Assembly (NCBI GenBank): GCA_049578985.1
Contig: JBAUMZ010000089.1
Coordinates: 109,304 to 173,303, forward strand
Direction of reading: 5' to 3'
From: TH5896 sp049578985
Lineage (GTDB): Archaea > Thermoproteota > Nitrososphaeria > Nitrososphaerales > Nitrososphaeraceae
DNA length: 64,000 bases
Under the pieces are notes generated by a model. It did no database searches. It saw only the letters and a program-made list of their open reading frames with translations, and was not told the origin of the DNA. Shown here in pieces: positions 34,035 through 42,629 of this stretch. The stretch's first letter is position 1; the number at the start of each line of letters is the position of its first letter. The translations under genes were made by a program, and so were the position numbers.

Positions 34035-34809
34035 AAATCATCCTCGCCTCTTCAGGAGTTTTTCCAGATATGACAATCTGTGTTAGTAATTTAATTATCA
34101 TGAAGGGGTCCTTGTGTTGAAAAATGTTTCGACCAAATGTAATTCCTTTTGCTCCAGCTTCCATTGCGTCATAACATAGCTGCATGATCTCTGAGTCACT
34201 AGTTGCCTTAGGGCCTCCTGCGATTACTATTGGTACTGGACAAGATTTTACGACGTTTCTAAATGAGTCAATGTCTCCCGTATATACCGTTTTTACCATG
34301 TCTGCACCCCCCTCTGCGCCTATCCTAGCAGCATGCGCGACGATCCCCGGATCATGTGGATCCTTAACATTTTCCCCTCTAGGATACATCATAGCAATTA
34401 ATGGGACACTCCATTCATCACATTGGTCAGAAACGATCCCTAATTTTTGAAGCATCTCTGGTTCTTCTTTCGAACCAATATTCAGATGTATGGATACGGC
34501 ATCGGCACCGAGCCTCATAGCCTCCTCCACACTACCTATGAGTATCTTTCGGTTTGGAGAAGGTCCTAATACCGTGCTAGCCGAGAGGTGAGCAATCAAT
34601 CCTATTTTAGGAGGCCTTGGCATTGACTTTATGATCCCTTTGTTAATTAAGACGCAAGTCAATCCCGCGTCTTGATAGTCATATATGACTCCGTGAACAT
34701 CTTCTAAGCCGGATATTGGACCGTTGGTAATTCCATGATCCATAGGAATACACACCATTTTTCCATCCCTTAAGATCCGGTTGAGTCTAATGTCCCTACC
34801 AAAGACCAT
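34021..34809 (-). CDS. aroA': 2-amino-3,7-dideoxy-D-threo-hept-6-ulosonate synthase (ADTH synthase)
   Basis: A class I aldolase-type TIM barrel of 262 residues, the first step of the archaeal route to dehydroquinate (from aspartate semialdehyde and 6-deoxy-5-ketofructose phosphate). Motifs: CIPMDHGITNGP near the N-terminus, HLNIGS, MMYPRGEN, the Schiff-base Lys in DMVKTVYTG and IVIAGGPK for phosphate binding. It heads the aro operon and overlaps 3-dehydroquinate synthase by 14 bases, matching consecutive pathway steps. Confidence 0.93.
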   Translation of the reverse strand: MVFGRDIRLNRILRDGKMVCIPMDHGITNGPISGLEDVHGVIYDYQDAGLTCVLINKGIIKSMPRPPKIGLIAHLSASTVLGPSPNRKILIGSVEEAMRLGADAVSIHLNIGSKEEPEMLQKLGIVSDQCDEWSVPLIAMMYPRGENVKDPHDPGIVAHAARIGAEGGADMVKTVYTGDIDSFRNVVKSCPVPIVIAGGPKATSDSEIMQLCYDAMEAGAKGITFGRNIFQHKDPFMIIKLLTQIVISGKTPEEARMISAYK

Positions 34810-35125
34810 TGTACTATTTCACTTCCATGACCTACTTAAAAGTGATATGTTCTCCACATGTATGACAATGGTTTGTTACTAAGGAAGCATATTATCGTAA
34901 GACATATTCTTCCGGATGCAAATGGAAGGGATTCGTGGATGGAACATTGATGAAGTTTCCACGAAATCCGAATAGAATGTAGACAAGATATGGTTCTGGT
35001 TTTCGAGATACTTCAAAAAAGATGAGAATTCGAGATGAATAGTTACTTCCTGTAAAATGAATATTGGAAGAATTCTTATGTCCATTACTTTAATATAGAA
35101 AGTGAGAAAAATCAATACTTATCAG
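34810..35125. promoter_or_regulatory. Divergent intergenic region, aro operon / citrate synthase
   Basis: A 316-base AT-rich spacer without a convincing gene; only short frames (about 30 residues on the plus strand from 34859) are seen. It must hold the leftward promoter of the aro operon and the rightward promoter of citrate synthase. An AT-rich run TACTTTAATATAGAAAG at 35086-35102, 24-40 bases before the citrate synthase ATG, is a possible TATA-like element. I see no leader peptide or attenuator for the aro operon. Confidence 0.4.
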
Positions 35126-36322
35126 ATGGATACTAGGAATATCGGCTTAAGAAATATTGAAGTTGCAGATACTAAAATCAGCTCCATTGATGGTGAAAAT
35201 GGTAAACTCATCTATCGTGGTTATGACATCTTTGATCTAGTCAACCATTCTACATTTGAAGAAACGTCTTACCTCTTGCTTTTCGGGGACTTGCCAGATA
35301 AGGATAATCTTGAAAAATTTTCTGAGCAGTTATCACATGCAAGGGATCTTCCGCGATCAGTTATCGACAATATGAAGAATAGATCTAAAGCAGCCAGACC
35401 TATGGATGTGATTCAATCGGCTATTTCTGAGTTACCGGATTACGATCCTGACATGAATAGCGACGTTAAGGAAACAAACATCAAGAGGGCAATAAGTCTT
35501 ATAGCTAAGATTGCGACTCTAGTGGCAGCATGGGACCGAATTAAAAAGGGAAATGAACCTGTAGAACCCGTTGGCAGTGATACGAATCACGCAGCTAACT
35601 TTCTTTACATGTTGACGGACGAAATGCCGTCTAAAGAGGAGTCTAGAATATTTGACATTTCTCTAATTCTCCATGCCGAACACAGCTTTAATGCTTCTAC
35701 ATTCGCAGCACGTGAAATTGCGTCCACTAGGGCACATATGTACGCTTGCATTGGAGGTGCGATTGGTGCGCTCTCTGGGGAATTACATGGTGGAGCAAAC
35801 ATACAGGTAATGAAAATGCTACTCGATATAGGAAAGGTGGATAGTGTCGATACATGGGTGAAGGCTAGACTCGATAGGGGAGAGAGGGTTATGGGAATGG
35901 GTCACGCTGTGTACAAGACAACCGACCCTAGAGCTGATATCCTAGCCAAACTTTCGAAAATTATTTCAAGAAAACGAAATACACCATGGTACGATATAAC
36001 AGCTCGGGTAGAAGATATCACTAGGAAGTATATGAGAGAACTTAAGAAGCAGCCAATCTATCCAAATGTGGATCTTTATAGTGCGTCATTGTATTACAGC
36101 ATGGGGATACCAATCGAGCTGAACACTTCTATCTTTGCTCTCTCCAGGACAGCAGGATGGACAGCTCATATTATTGAAGAAAAATTTGCGGAGGCTGCTC
36201 CCAGACCAGCACTATACAGACCGAAAGCTTTGTATGTTGGTAAATATTGTGGACCCATGGGCTGTGAGTACATACCTATCAATAACCGAACAGAGAAAAA
36301 CCAAGGTATACTGGAAATGTGA
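35126..36322 (+). CDS. gltA: Citrate synthase
   Basis: Condenses acetyl-CoA with oxaloacetate. The 398-residue protein, small compared with bacterial type II, has the catalytic His in LYSASLYYSMGIP-type and MGMGHAVYKTTDPRA segments, the AEHSFNASTFAAR helix and a C-terminal RPALYRPKALYVG loop. ATG 35126 is preferred over a GTG eight codons upstream. It is monocistronic or paired with the PUA gene 22 bases downstream. Confidence 0.96.
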   Translation: MDTRNIGLRNIEVADTKISSIDGENGKLIYRGYDIFDLVNHSTFEETSYLLLFGDLPDKDNLEKFSEQLSHARDLPRSVIDNMKNRSKAARPMDVIQSAISELPDYDPDMNSDVKETNIKRAISLIAKIATLVAAWDRIKKGNEPVEPVGSDTNHAANFLYMLTDEMPSKEESRIFDISLILHAEHSFNASTFAAREIASTRAHMYACIGGAIGALSGELHGGANIQVMKMLLDIGKVDSVDTWVKARLDRGERVMGMGHAVYKTTDPRADILAKLSKIISRKRNTPWYDITARVEDITRKYMRELKKQPIYPNVDLYSASLYYSMGIPIELNTSIFALSRTAGWTAHIIEEKFAEAAPRPALYRPKALYVGKYCGPMGCEYIPINNRTEKNQGILEM

Positions 36323-36344
36323 TTAGAATGAAAGTCAGGAACCT

Positions 36345-36830
36345 ATGAAGTCGACCTTTCTTTCTAAAAGAGACACGGCATTGCTCATGAAGAGGATAGA
36401 AGCTTCCTGGCCCATGAATGTTGTTCCTAAAATAAAGACTATTAAAGAATACCAAGTAGCTGGAGATGAATCACTCTACAAATCTGACGAATTTACTGCA
36501 GTTCAAGTAGGTGAGGAGAAAGACATTGTTCCTTTTCTTGGAGACATCTCGCTTCTAGCTCGCTTCCCTTCGGTTACAGTCGATATGGGTGCAGTTCGCT
36601 TCGTCTGCAATGGAGCAAAGGTGACAAGACCTGGAATCACGGCATTTGATAAATTTAAGAAGGGAAGCGTAGTCGTGATCAAGGACGAAGTGCATGGCAA
36701 ACCTTTGGCCGTTGGTATAGCATTAATTGATAGCGAGATGGCGGTCGAAGAACAGAAAGGTTATGTTATCCAAACTTTGCATTACATAAGCGACAAGATT
36801 TGGGAGGCCCACAAACTGCTAAATGTGTAG
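36345..36830 (+). CDS. PUA-domain RNA-binding protein (MCT-1-like)
   Basis: A 161-residue protein: an N-terminal pre-PUA region (about 1-75, LLMKRIEASWP) and a C-terminal PUA domain (about 80-155) with PSVTVDMGAVRFVCNGAKVTRPGI, the Gly-Ala-Asp/Lys-hydrophobic pattern of PUA folds, and GKPLAVGIA. The archaeal family is related to eukaryotic MCT-1, which acts in translation reinitiation and ribosome recycling; the archaeal role is unproved. Confidence 0.85.
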   Translation: MKSTFLSKRDTALLMKRIEASWPMNVVPKIKTIKEYQVAGDESLYKSDEFTAVQVGEEKDIVPFLGDISLLARFPSVTVDMGAVRFVCNGAKVTRPGITAFDKFKKGSVVVIKDEVHGKPLAVGIALIDSEMAVEEQKGYVIQTLHYISDKIWEAHKLLNV

Positions 36831-36884
36831 CCAAATATCTGCAATTTATGTTCAGAATAACGAGAGGTTAATTGATGGTCAGAT

Positions 36885-37535
36885 CTAGTCTCTGCTTATG
36901 CAGAGTACTTTATCCATATTAGATTCTATTTCATTTACAAAACCTCGGAATTTGTTTATGTCTACTATAGGAACAAAGTTGGAACAGTAAGGCTGATGAA
37001 TGGGATAGATGGTGAGCAAAACAGGAACTGCTTTTCGAAATTCAAAGGGACCGCTCACTAGTCTCTCTGTTCTTTGAATTTGTTTCTGAGTGTATGTCAA
37101 TAATCCACTGCGCCTATTGTTGGCCCAATGTTTGCAGTCGATAGACAAACCTAACTGAGATTTAGTTGCTACAATATCAATTTCTGCCCTAGGTTGGGTG
37201 AATCGAACATTGTTCACAGTTCTGAACCCGCAGTTGACCAAAATCTCTGATGCGAACCTTTCAAAGTCTTTCCATGACAAATACTGCGAGATTTTCATGA
37301 CGTCTGCGCCTAAATTGACTGCTAAAATTGACGTTTTCAATCTATCAGTCGACGAGAATGAAAGAAGCGCTTTGCTAGGGCTTTTGCCTATCCCTCTCTC
37401 TAACAGGAATTTCAAGATTTCATTCGCAACAACCACACTTCTAATGCCTGCTAAATCCCTGAAACCATCGAAAGTCATGGTCCCTTCAATTATGGCGCAA
37501 AGACAGTCTGCAAGGAGGGTCGCATTCGGACACAT
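36885..37535 (-). CDS. Mrr-like PD-(D/E)XK endonuclease
   Basis: A 216-residue protein with an N-terminal winged-helix-like half (about 1-85) and a C-terminal restriction-endonuclease-fold domain. The catalytic pattern is SWKDFERFASEIL (helix Glu), AEIDIVA (Asp) and SIDCKHW, where Asp-x-Lys takes the place of the usual Glu/Gln-x-Lys. This matches the Mrr/RecB-like superfamily. No methylase or helicase partner is adjacent, so it may act in repair or as an orphan restriction enzyme. It is convergent with the PUA gene and lies 12 bases downstream of cofC. Confidence 0.75.
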   Translation of the reverse strand: MCPNATLLADCLCAIIEGTMTFDGFRDLAGIRSVVVANEILKFLLERGIGKSPSKALLSFSSTDRLKTSILAVNLGADVMKISQYLSWKDFERFASEILVNCGFRTVNNVRFTQPRAEIDIVATKSQLGLSIDCKHWANNRRSGLLTYTQKQIQRTERLVSGPFEFRKAVPVLLTIYPIHQPYCSNFVPIVDINKFRGFVNEIESNMDKVLCISRD

Positions 37536-37546
37536 TTAGTTTTGAC

Positions 37547-38308
37547 TCACTGACCCAAGAGATCTCTAGCTGATGTCGATGTGGATTCAAGTGTGTCTGG
37601 GTTCTTTTTTGTTTTTGTTTCTGTTTTTATTATGGTTGATGCGGAAGATGAGCCAAAATGGTTTTTCTTGATCTCCCAGAGATATGAGATCGACTTCTTT
37701 GCTGATGAATCTTTGCTCAAGACAAGCCGCAGATCCTGAGGAGTGTCAAGATCAATCATTAACCTTGTGGATAGTAATACCTTTGTATTCGCCCCCGCTT
37801 CTATCGAAGCCTCAAGATGACCATGAAAGCTGTCGTTGTCATACCTAGTATCAGTGATGATGTTAAAGGGGTTCCGTGCAAGCAAGTTAGTTCCGTCGAA
37901 TTTGTATGAAGGAGATATGATGACACAAGCTTCTTCTTTGGGGATTACCCGGCACACGCCATCTATGTCCTTTGGAAGAAGCAGGGGTAAATCGCATGGT
38001 ATTGTTATACTGACCCAATTCCCGCTAGTACTCAGAAATTTGTCTGCGTATTTAATTGCACTATTGACACCCCTGTCTTCAGTTTGAAATAGGCATTCCA
38101 ATCCTAGATTCTGCGTTATCTCCTTCACTATGGGATCGCTTGAAACAACAATAATTTTAGCCAATTCACGGCAGAGTGAGAGGGTGTTAAGTGTGTCTTC
38201 CAACAAAAAACGAGATAATTCTCTGCGTTGCTCGCTGTCCAAAAGAACTGAAAGCCTGGATTTAGCTTGACCAAAGCTCTTTACTGGAATGATCGCACAT
38301 ATGTCCAT
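37547..38308 (-). CDS. cofC: 2-phospho-L-lactate guanylyltransferase
   Basis: Activates 2-phospholactate (or PEP) with GTP in coenzyme F420 synthesis. The N-terminus ICAIIPVKSFGQAKSRLS is the nucleotidyltransferase signature, with IPCDLPLLLPKDI for metal binding and the DIDTPQDL-like MIDLDTPQDL near the end. A Ser/Thr/Lys-rich C-terminal tail of about 40 residues is extra. It is followed on the same strand by the Mrr-like gene and preceded by cofD, 18 bases away. Confidence 0.94.
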   Translation of the reverse strand: MDICAIIPVKSFGQAKSRLSVLLDSEQRRELSRFLLEDTLNTLSLCRELAKIIVVSSDPIVKEITQNLGLECLFQTEDRGVNSAIKYADKFLSTSGNWVSITIPCDLPLLLPKDIDGVCRVIPKEEACVIISPSYKFDGTNLLARNPFNIITDTRYDNDSFHGHLEASIEAGANTKVLLSTRLMIDLDTPQDLRLVLSKDSSAKKSISYLWEIKKNHFGSSSASTIIKTETKTKKNPDTLESTSTSARDLLGQ

Positions 38309-38326
38309 GCTAATATCGATGGTTCC

Positions 38327-39241
38327 CTATGTAATACCCGCGACGAATGAAGCTAGCTTTCGCTCTTCATGTAACGAGTTCATTGTAATATCGTTAAGAT
38401 AAACATTTAATCCCAGCTTCCTAATTGCGCTTTCATATGGCCGGTCCACTTTCGAAATAACAAACGAACCTATAATATCGGAGTAATATTTGGCTATCCC
38501 CACAGGAGAGATATCCAATTTTAAAGCCTTCATATACTTGGCGGCCGGGCCGCTGAATGCTCGTTTGCCCTCCACAGGTGAAACTGCAATCACCTTCTTC
38601 TTGACCTTGGCCAATTCATTTCTTACCCCTCGCACCGCAAGAGATGGCCCTATGCTGCTTATGGGGTTGGCGGGCGCAATAATGATTCTTTCCGAGCTAC
38701 GTATTAGCTTCAAGCTTCTGTCCGTTAACCTTGAATTTTGAGCTCCCTTGTATACTACTCCGACTACCTTGGGGGCAGCTTTATGCTTGACCCAGAATTC
38801 CTGAATATTCATTTCACCACGGCTTGTAACGATGCGTGTTTCGATACTATCATCAGATATTGGAATCAAGATAGCCTTCAGTTTGTAAGCCGATCGAAAA
38901 TATTCGGTTACTTGAGTCAATGTCATACCCTCTCTGAGCAGCTCTGTTCTGAGTACATGGGTGGCCAAGTCTCGATCACCGATCCGAAACCAATTCTCCA
39001 GCCCCAGCTCACCAATCTGGCCTATGAAGTTAAATGTGTCACCATTTATTCCCCATCCACGACTAACGTCGAGCAGTCCCGACAAACCATAGAAAATGGT
39101 GTCGATGTCAGGACAAATGTACAATCCATATTTCCATACATTATCACCAACATTCAAGATAACCGCGATTGATCTGTCAATCTGACTGAGCCCTCGTACT
39201 AGTTTCATTGAACCAGTACCACCGGAAAGAATAGTGATCAA
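38327..39241 (-). CDS. cofD: 2-phospho-L-lactate transferase
   Basis: Transfers the lactyl-phosphate (or PEP-derived) group to the deazaflavin Fo, making F420-0. The 304-residue protein opens with ITILSGGTGSMKLVRGL and has NVGDN, the CPDIDTIFYGLSG motif and APANPISSIGP. The cofC-cofD pair shows that this organism makes F420. Fo synthase and CofE are not in the window. Confidence 0.96.
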   Translation of the reverse strand: MITILSGGTGSMKLVRGLSQIDRSIAVILNVGDNVWKYGLYICPDIDTIFYGLSGLLDVSRGWGINGDTFNFIGQIGELGLENWFRIGDRDLATHVLRTELLREGMTLTQVTEYFRSAYKLKAILIPISDDSIETRIVTSRGEMNIQEFWVKHKAAPKVVGVVYKGAQNSRLTDRSLKLIRSSERIIIAPANPISSIGPSLAVRGVRNELAKVKKKVIAVSPVEGKRAFSGPAAKYMKALKLDISPVGIAKYYSDIIGSFVISKVDRPYESAIRKLGLNVYLNDITMNSLHEERKLASFVAGIT

Positions 39242-39433
39242 TGGACTGTGTTTTAAGAGAGTACCTGGGAATGTAAAATTTTCGTTCTGTAGTTTTAGTT
39301 GTCGTTGTCAAGCGATGCATAGCTGTGTTGCGAAAGTGTTGCAATAGATTATACAGGCTATAGTTGCCTCCTGATTTTGTCCTTATTATCCAACTAATAA
39401 TTAGCTTCAAAAAAGAATATAAGCAAGAAAACG

Positions 39434-40483
39434 ATGATTTCTCATGTGCAGGCTTCAGTTCTTATTCTTTCCTTTGGTTTGATGTCGGTCCTGCTCTTTA
39501 GTCAGATCTTGAGTGTGCATGCAGTTCAGCTGACTTCATCTTTGGTGCCTACTACAGGACATGGCGAAGTCGATTGGAGCGCTATTAGATTTTTGACGAT
39601 AAAATATCCTCCAAATAGTCCTCTAGCCCAAGAGTTTAATGGCAAATCTGAAACCGTCAGGTTCACTATGGAAGCCGACGAGGATGGCATGCCCCAGCTT
39701 ATACAGGCATTCAACGATGCGATGGCCTCTCAAAAGAATTCTCCTGTGAGAATGACAAATGCCAGTTTGACCTACACTGGTCAGATGAGAGGAACAGAAG
39801 ATGAATTGACACTCTCATACAATGTACAGTTGAAGCCTTCATTTATTTCTGATTTTACGTTAGCTAGCGGGAATCAAAGTGCTGACGTAATTGACCTGGA
39901 TTGGAGATCCATCGACGTAGCGGAACCCCTCACTCTTTCTACTCCGTATGGAGACATTGATGTCAACCACCCGATCGGCCTCATACAGGCCAATCATTCA
40001 AGTGTCGCGGAGCAATTAATGAACACTGAAGCATCATCAATTATGGCTGAACCGTTGTTTAATTTTCAGGATGTAGGCAGATCGATGGATACATGGCACT
40101 TTCTCTTCGATCCGACCGGTAGCCAAGCTGGCGCTTCGGGATTTCAGGAGATTGGCGGTGCGAGAGTAGTATCAATATATTCTCTTGGAGAAAGCAGCTT
40201 TAGAGAAGGGACCTTCCAAGAAACCGAGAAGCAAGCCAGTGCCACCATGGATGGCACACCGATCACTGTTGAATCGACAACTCCTCCAACATCAGCACAG
40301 ATTACCATAGCCGGTTTCTCGAAGATACAAAAGAGTGGGGAAACGGAGTTTGCTGTCGTAACACAAGAGGCACCAGCCGGAACTGCTACCGCCACAGGAG
40401 GATTTCCGATACAAGTACTTCTGGTTCTTGGAGGGATGATGGGAGCAGTTGCTGTTTTCGTCTTGTTAAAGACCAGAAAATAG
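39434..40483 (+). CDS. Exported membrane-anchored protein, unknown
   Basis: A 349-residue protein with an N-terminal signal peptide (hydrophobic core about residues 8-30, cleavage-like SVHAVQL), a large extracytoplasmic domain of beta-rich sequence with about six N-glycosylation-type Asn sites, and a C-terminal membrane helix (GGFPIQVLLVLGGMMGAVAVF) ending in a short basic anchor KTRK. A Thr/Pro-rich stalk precedes the helix. The architecture is that of a cell-surface protein; I do not recognise the domain. No neighbour on the same strand. Confidence 0.75.
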   Translation: MISHVQASVLILSFGLMSVLLFSQILSVHAVQLTSSLVPTTGHGEVDWSAIRFLTIKYPPNSPLAQEFNGKSETVRFTMEADEDGMPQLIQAFNDAMASQKNSPVRMTNASLTYTGQMRGTEDELTLSYNVQLKPSFISDFTLASGNQSADVIDLDWRSIDVAEPLTLSTPYGDIDVNHPIGLIQANHSSVAEQLMNTEASSIMAEPLFNFQDVGRSMDTWHFLFDPTGSQAGASGFQEIGGARVVSIYSLGESSFREGTFQETEKQASATMDGTPITVESTTPPTSAQITIAGFSKIQKSGETEFAVVTQEAPAGTATATGGFPIQVLLVLGGMMGAVAVFVLLKTRK

Positions 40484-40670
40484 CTCGCAGATAAGCCAAG
40501 CCAGCTCGCTCGCTTTAGTACCAGTAAATTAGGATCAATGTCTTACAGAAGCGAAATCTCCTACCTATCGTTAAATGGTATCAATAACATTCATAATGTT
40601 GATCCTGTCCCACTCACTGAATATCCTGGGGATAGTTCCCTCACTTGCACTTCTGTTCATATATTTCTCA

Positions 40671-41216
40671 CTAGCGTGTCCAACGCTCATTTCTTAAGTA
40701 GTATCCAGCGTCCACTATCGTCTTTATGACGATTCTTTTATGAAGGAAAGATTTCCCGATAGATACCGTTGTTATTCCTAGGCCAATAGGGACTCGATTT
40801 TCATTAAGTATGATAAGAATAGTACTATTTTTATCCAGATTTCCATGGTCTAGAATAGAACCGTGCATTATATCTCGACCGTACAAAACCAGTGCTTCGG
40901 CAGCTTGGTTGACTTTAACGAACGGAAAATTAACGCCTACTCGGGCAATCAGGTCTGCTCCCGCCATCGAAGGGACAAAACTCCTTCTTTTCATGTGCCC
41001 AATTAACATCCCAATATGGGATAGCGATGCGGACTCTAAGATCATTTTAAAGTTATCTTTTGTGGTTAAATATACCTCCTTAATTTTAGAGCCGTTTAAT
41101 TTTCTTTCATTAAGGAGTATCTCTTTGTCGAGAACGTAATCAAATATTCCCCAATGATTGAAGCTTCTGCGAAGCACAGTAAGTTCTTGACGTGTTGGTT
41201 CTCTATATGATATCAA
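40671..41216 (-). CDS. NIP7-like PUA-domain ribosome biogenesis protein
   Basis: A 181-residue protein with a pre-PUA NIP7-type N-terminal domain (about 1-85, with VYLTTKDNF) and a C-terminal PUA domain (about 92-178), ending in the basic GYYLRNERWTR. NIP7 binds pre-rRNA during large/small subunit maturation in eukaryotes; the archaeal homologues are thought to do similar work. It lies 33 bases downstream of the m5C methyltransferase on the same strand, a plausible pairing. Confidence 0.82.
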   Translation of the reverse strand: MISYREPTRQELTVLRRSFNHWGIFDYVLDKEILLNERKLNGSKIKEVYLTTKDNFKMILESASLSHIGMLIGHMKRRSFVPSMAGADLIARVGVNFPFVKVNQAAEALVLYGRDIMHGSILDHGNLDKNSTILIILNENRVPIGLGITTVSIGKSFLHKRIVIKTIVDAGYYLRNERWTR

Positions 41217-41249
41217 GCCTGCTCACCAAATAACTATGGCAAATGATCA

Positions 41250-42212
41250 TCAGCACACCCTTAGCTTTGCAATAAAAAAACCAACTGTATTATGCAAATG
41301 TGGATATAGTCTGGCCGTATGGCTAAGGCTTGAATGAAATCTTCGATCGCCGAAATGAGTCAAGCCTGGCAGACCATGTCGAACGGGTTCAATGACAATT
41401 GTGTTACCTAATACCTTTAACAATTCATCTATCACTACTTCGTTCTCTTCTGGTGCAAAGGAACATGTTGAGTAGATTATGAGGCCTCCTGGTTTAACAA
41501 CCTTGGTTGCTTCCAAAAGTAACTCCAGCTGTCGTCGACTCGACTCTTCGATATCAGACGGATCGTGGCTAGTTTTTCTTGTCTTGTCTTTGGAAATAAT
41601 ACCTTCACAAGTACACGGGGCATCAAGTAGCACTCGATCGAACTGCATGTTTAGGCTGCCAGCAGATCGAGCATCGAAGTTATACAATGATGTGTTAAGT
41701 ACCCCACATCTTGACAAATTGAATATAACTGAAGGGAGACGTCTTCGGTTATACTCTATAGCAAATATTGCGCCAGAGTTGGACATTTTCTGGGCCATGA
41801 AAGTTGTCTTGCCGCCGGGGGCACAAGCCATGTCCATATTTAGTTGATTAGATGAAATATCGAGTTCCTCAACAGCAATACAAGAGCTGAGGTCTTGAAT
41901 GTAATACAATCCAGCTAGGTATTCGGGAGTAGCTCCAATTGGTAAGGAAGTATGAACTACTCTATAAACTTCAGGGAACTCTGTGGAACCTAACTCAATA
42001 TTCCTAGCATCAAGCAAGCTCAGAAGAGAATCTGGATCAATCTTTAAGGTATTAGTTCGAATGTATGTGATTGAAGGAGATTCCATGATGGCCAAACATT
42101 TCTCTGCATCAGGCATGTATTCAAGGAAGCGACCAATCATCCATTCCCGGTAGCCATAGGTGTATGCCAGTTCTCTCGAAGTGTTTGTCTGTGGAAAAAT
42201 TGCAGTTCTCAA
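41250..42212 (-). CDS. RNA m5C methyltransferase (RsmB/NOP2/NSUN family)
   Basis: A 320-residue methyltransferase of rRNA or tRNA cytosine-5. It shows ITYIRTNTLKID at the N-terminus, GLYYIQDLSS, the SAM motif MACAPGGKTTFMAQ and both catalytic cysteines, in LLDAPCTCEG and IYSTCSFAPEENE. The length fits archaeal members without an extra RNA-binding domain. The rRNA or tRNA target cannot be decided from sequence. Confidence 0.92.
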   Translation of the reverse strand: MRTAIFPQTNTSRELAYTYGYREWMIGRFLEYMPDAEKCLAIMESPSITYIRTNTLKIDPDSLLSLLDARNIELGSTEFPEVYRVVHTSLPIGATPEYLAGLYYIQDLSSCIAVEELDISSNQLNMDMACAPGGKTTFMAQKMSNSGAIFAIEYNRRRLPSVIFNLSRCGVLNTSLYNFDARSAGSLNMQFDRVLLDAPCTCEGIISKDKTRKTSHDPSDIEESSRRQLELLLEATKVVKPGGLIIYSTCSFAPEENEVVIDELLKVLGNTIVIEPVRHGLPGLTHFGDRRFHSSLSHTARLYPHLHNTVGFFIAKLRVC

Positions 42213-42273
42213 CTATCCAGATTATCAAATACTTGTGGATTATCCTGTATTAATTAGTACCTAAATACATTTG

Positions 42274-42280
42274 AAAAAAA
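42274..42280 (-). terminator. Oligo-T terminator behind RNase P RNA
   Basis: Read on the minus strand, seven T residues follow about 25 bases after the 3' arm of helix P1 of the RNase P RNA. Archaeal RNA polymerase terminates at such T-runs. Confidence 0.6.
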
Positions 42281-42301
42281 GCGGTGTGTAAAAGTCAAGT
42301 C

Positions 42302-42600
42302 GAGAAATGGTGTCCTGGCAATAACCCTCCTTCTGTTTTAAGTGGGATTCCGCTTAGCGGCCTACCTTAGCTGCTGCAGGGTCTTATGCTCAGTTTGGCC
42401 TTGCTCCACTCGGGACGGCAGTTTCATTCCAGTTAAGGACACTCAGGCTATTCACCATCACAGCTTTATTACTCGTCCAGACTGGATATCTTTTCTGTTC
42501 CGGAGCCGACCGTCTCCGATCGATCATCTCTGATCCGAGTGCCTGCATAGAGGGAGGAGTTTCCTCTCTTTCGAGTAGCCCACACACCAGCTCACCACCT
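42302..42600 (-). ncRNA. rnpB: RNase P RNA
   Basis: The catalytic RNA that matures tRNA 5' ends. On the minus strand it shows the conserved regions in order: GAGGAAACTCCTCC (near 42566-42553; 5' strand of P4), GAACAGAAAAG, GGAATGAAAC, the highly diagnostic GGAGCAAGGCCAAA (near 42410-42395) and AACAGAAGGAGGGTTAT (3' strand of P4) near the end. Helix P1 can form between TGGTGT at 42589-42584 and ACACCA at 42313-42308. Exact ends are approximate. It starts about 30 bases behind tsr3. Confidence 0.93.
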
Positions 42601-42629
42601 CTCAGCTCATCATTACCCTTAGCCATAAT

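Noticed and set aside
34859..34951. 30-codon plus-strand frame as an aro leader peptide
   Set aside because: It points away from the aro operon and holds no run of Trp, Phe or Tyr codons, so it is not an attenuator leader.
42390..42626. 78-residue minus-strand frame
   Set aside because: Lies inside the RNase P RNA, whose conserved regions explain the sequence.
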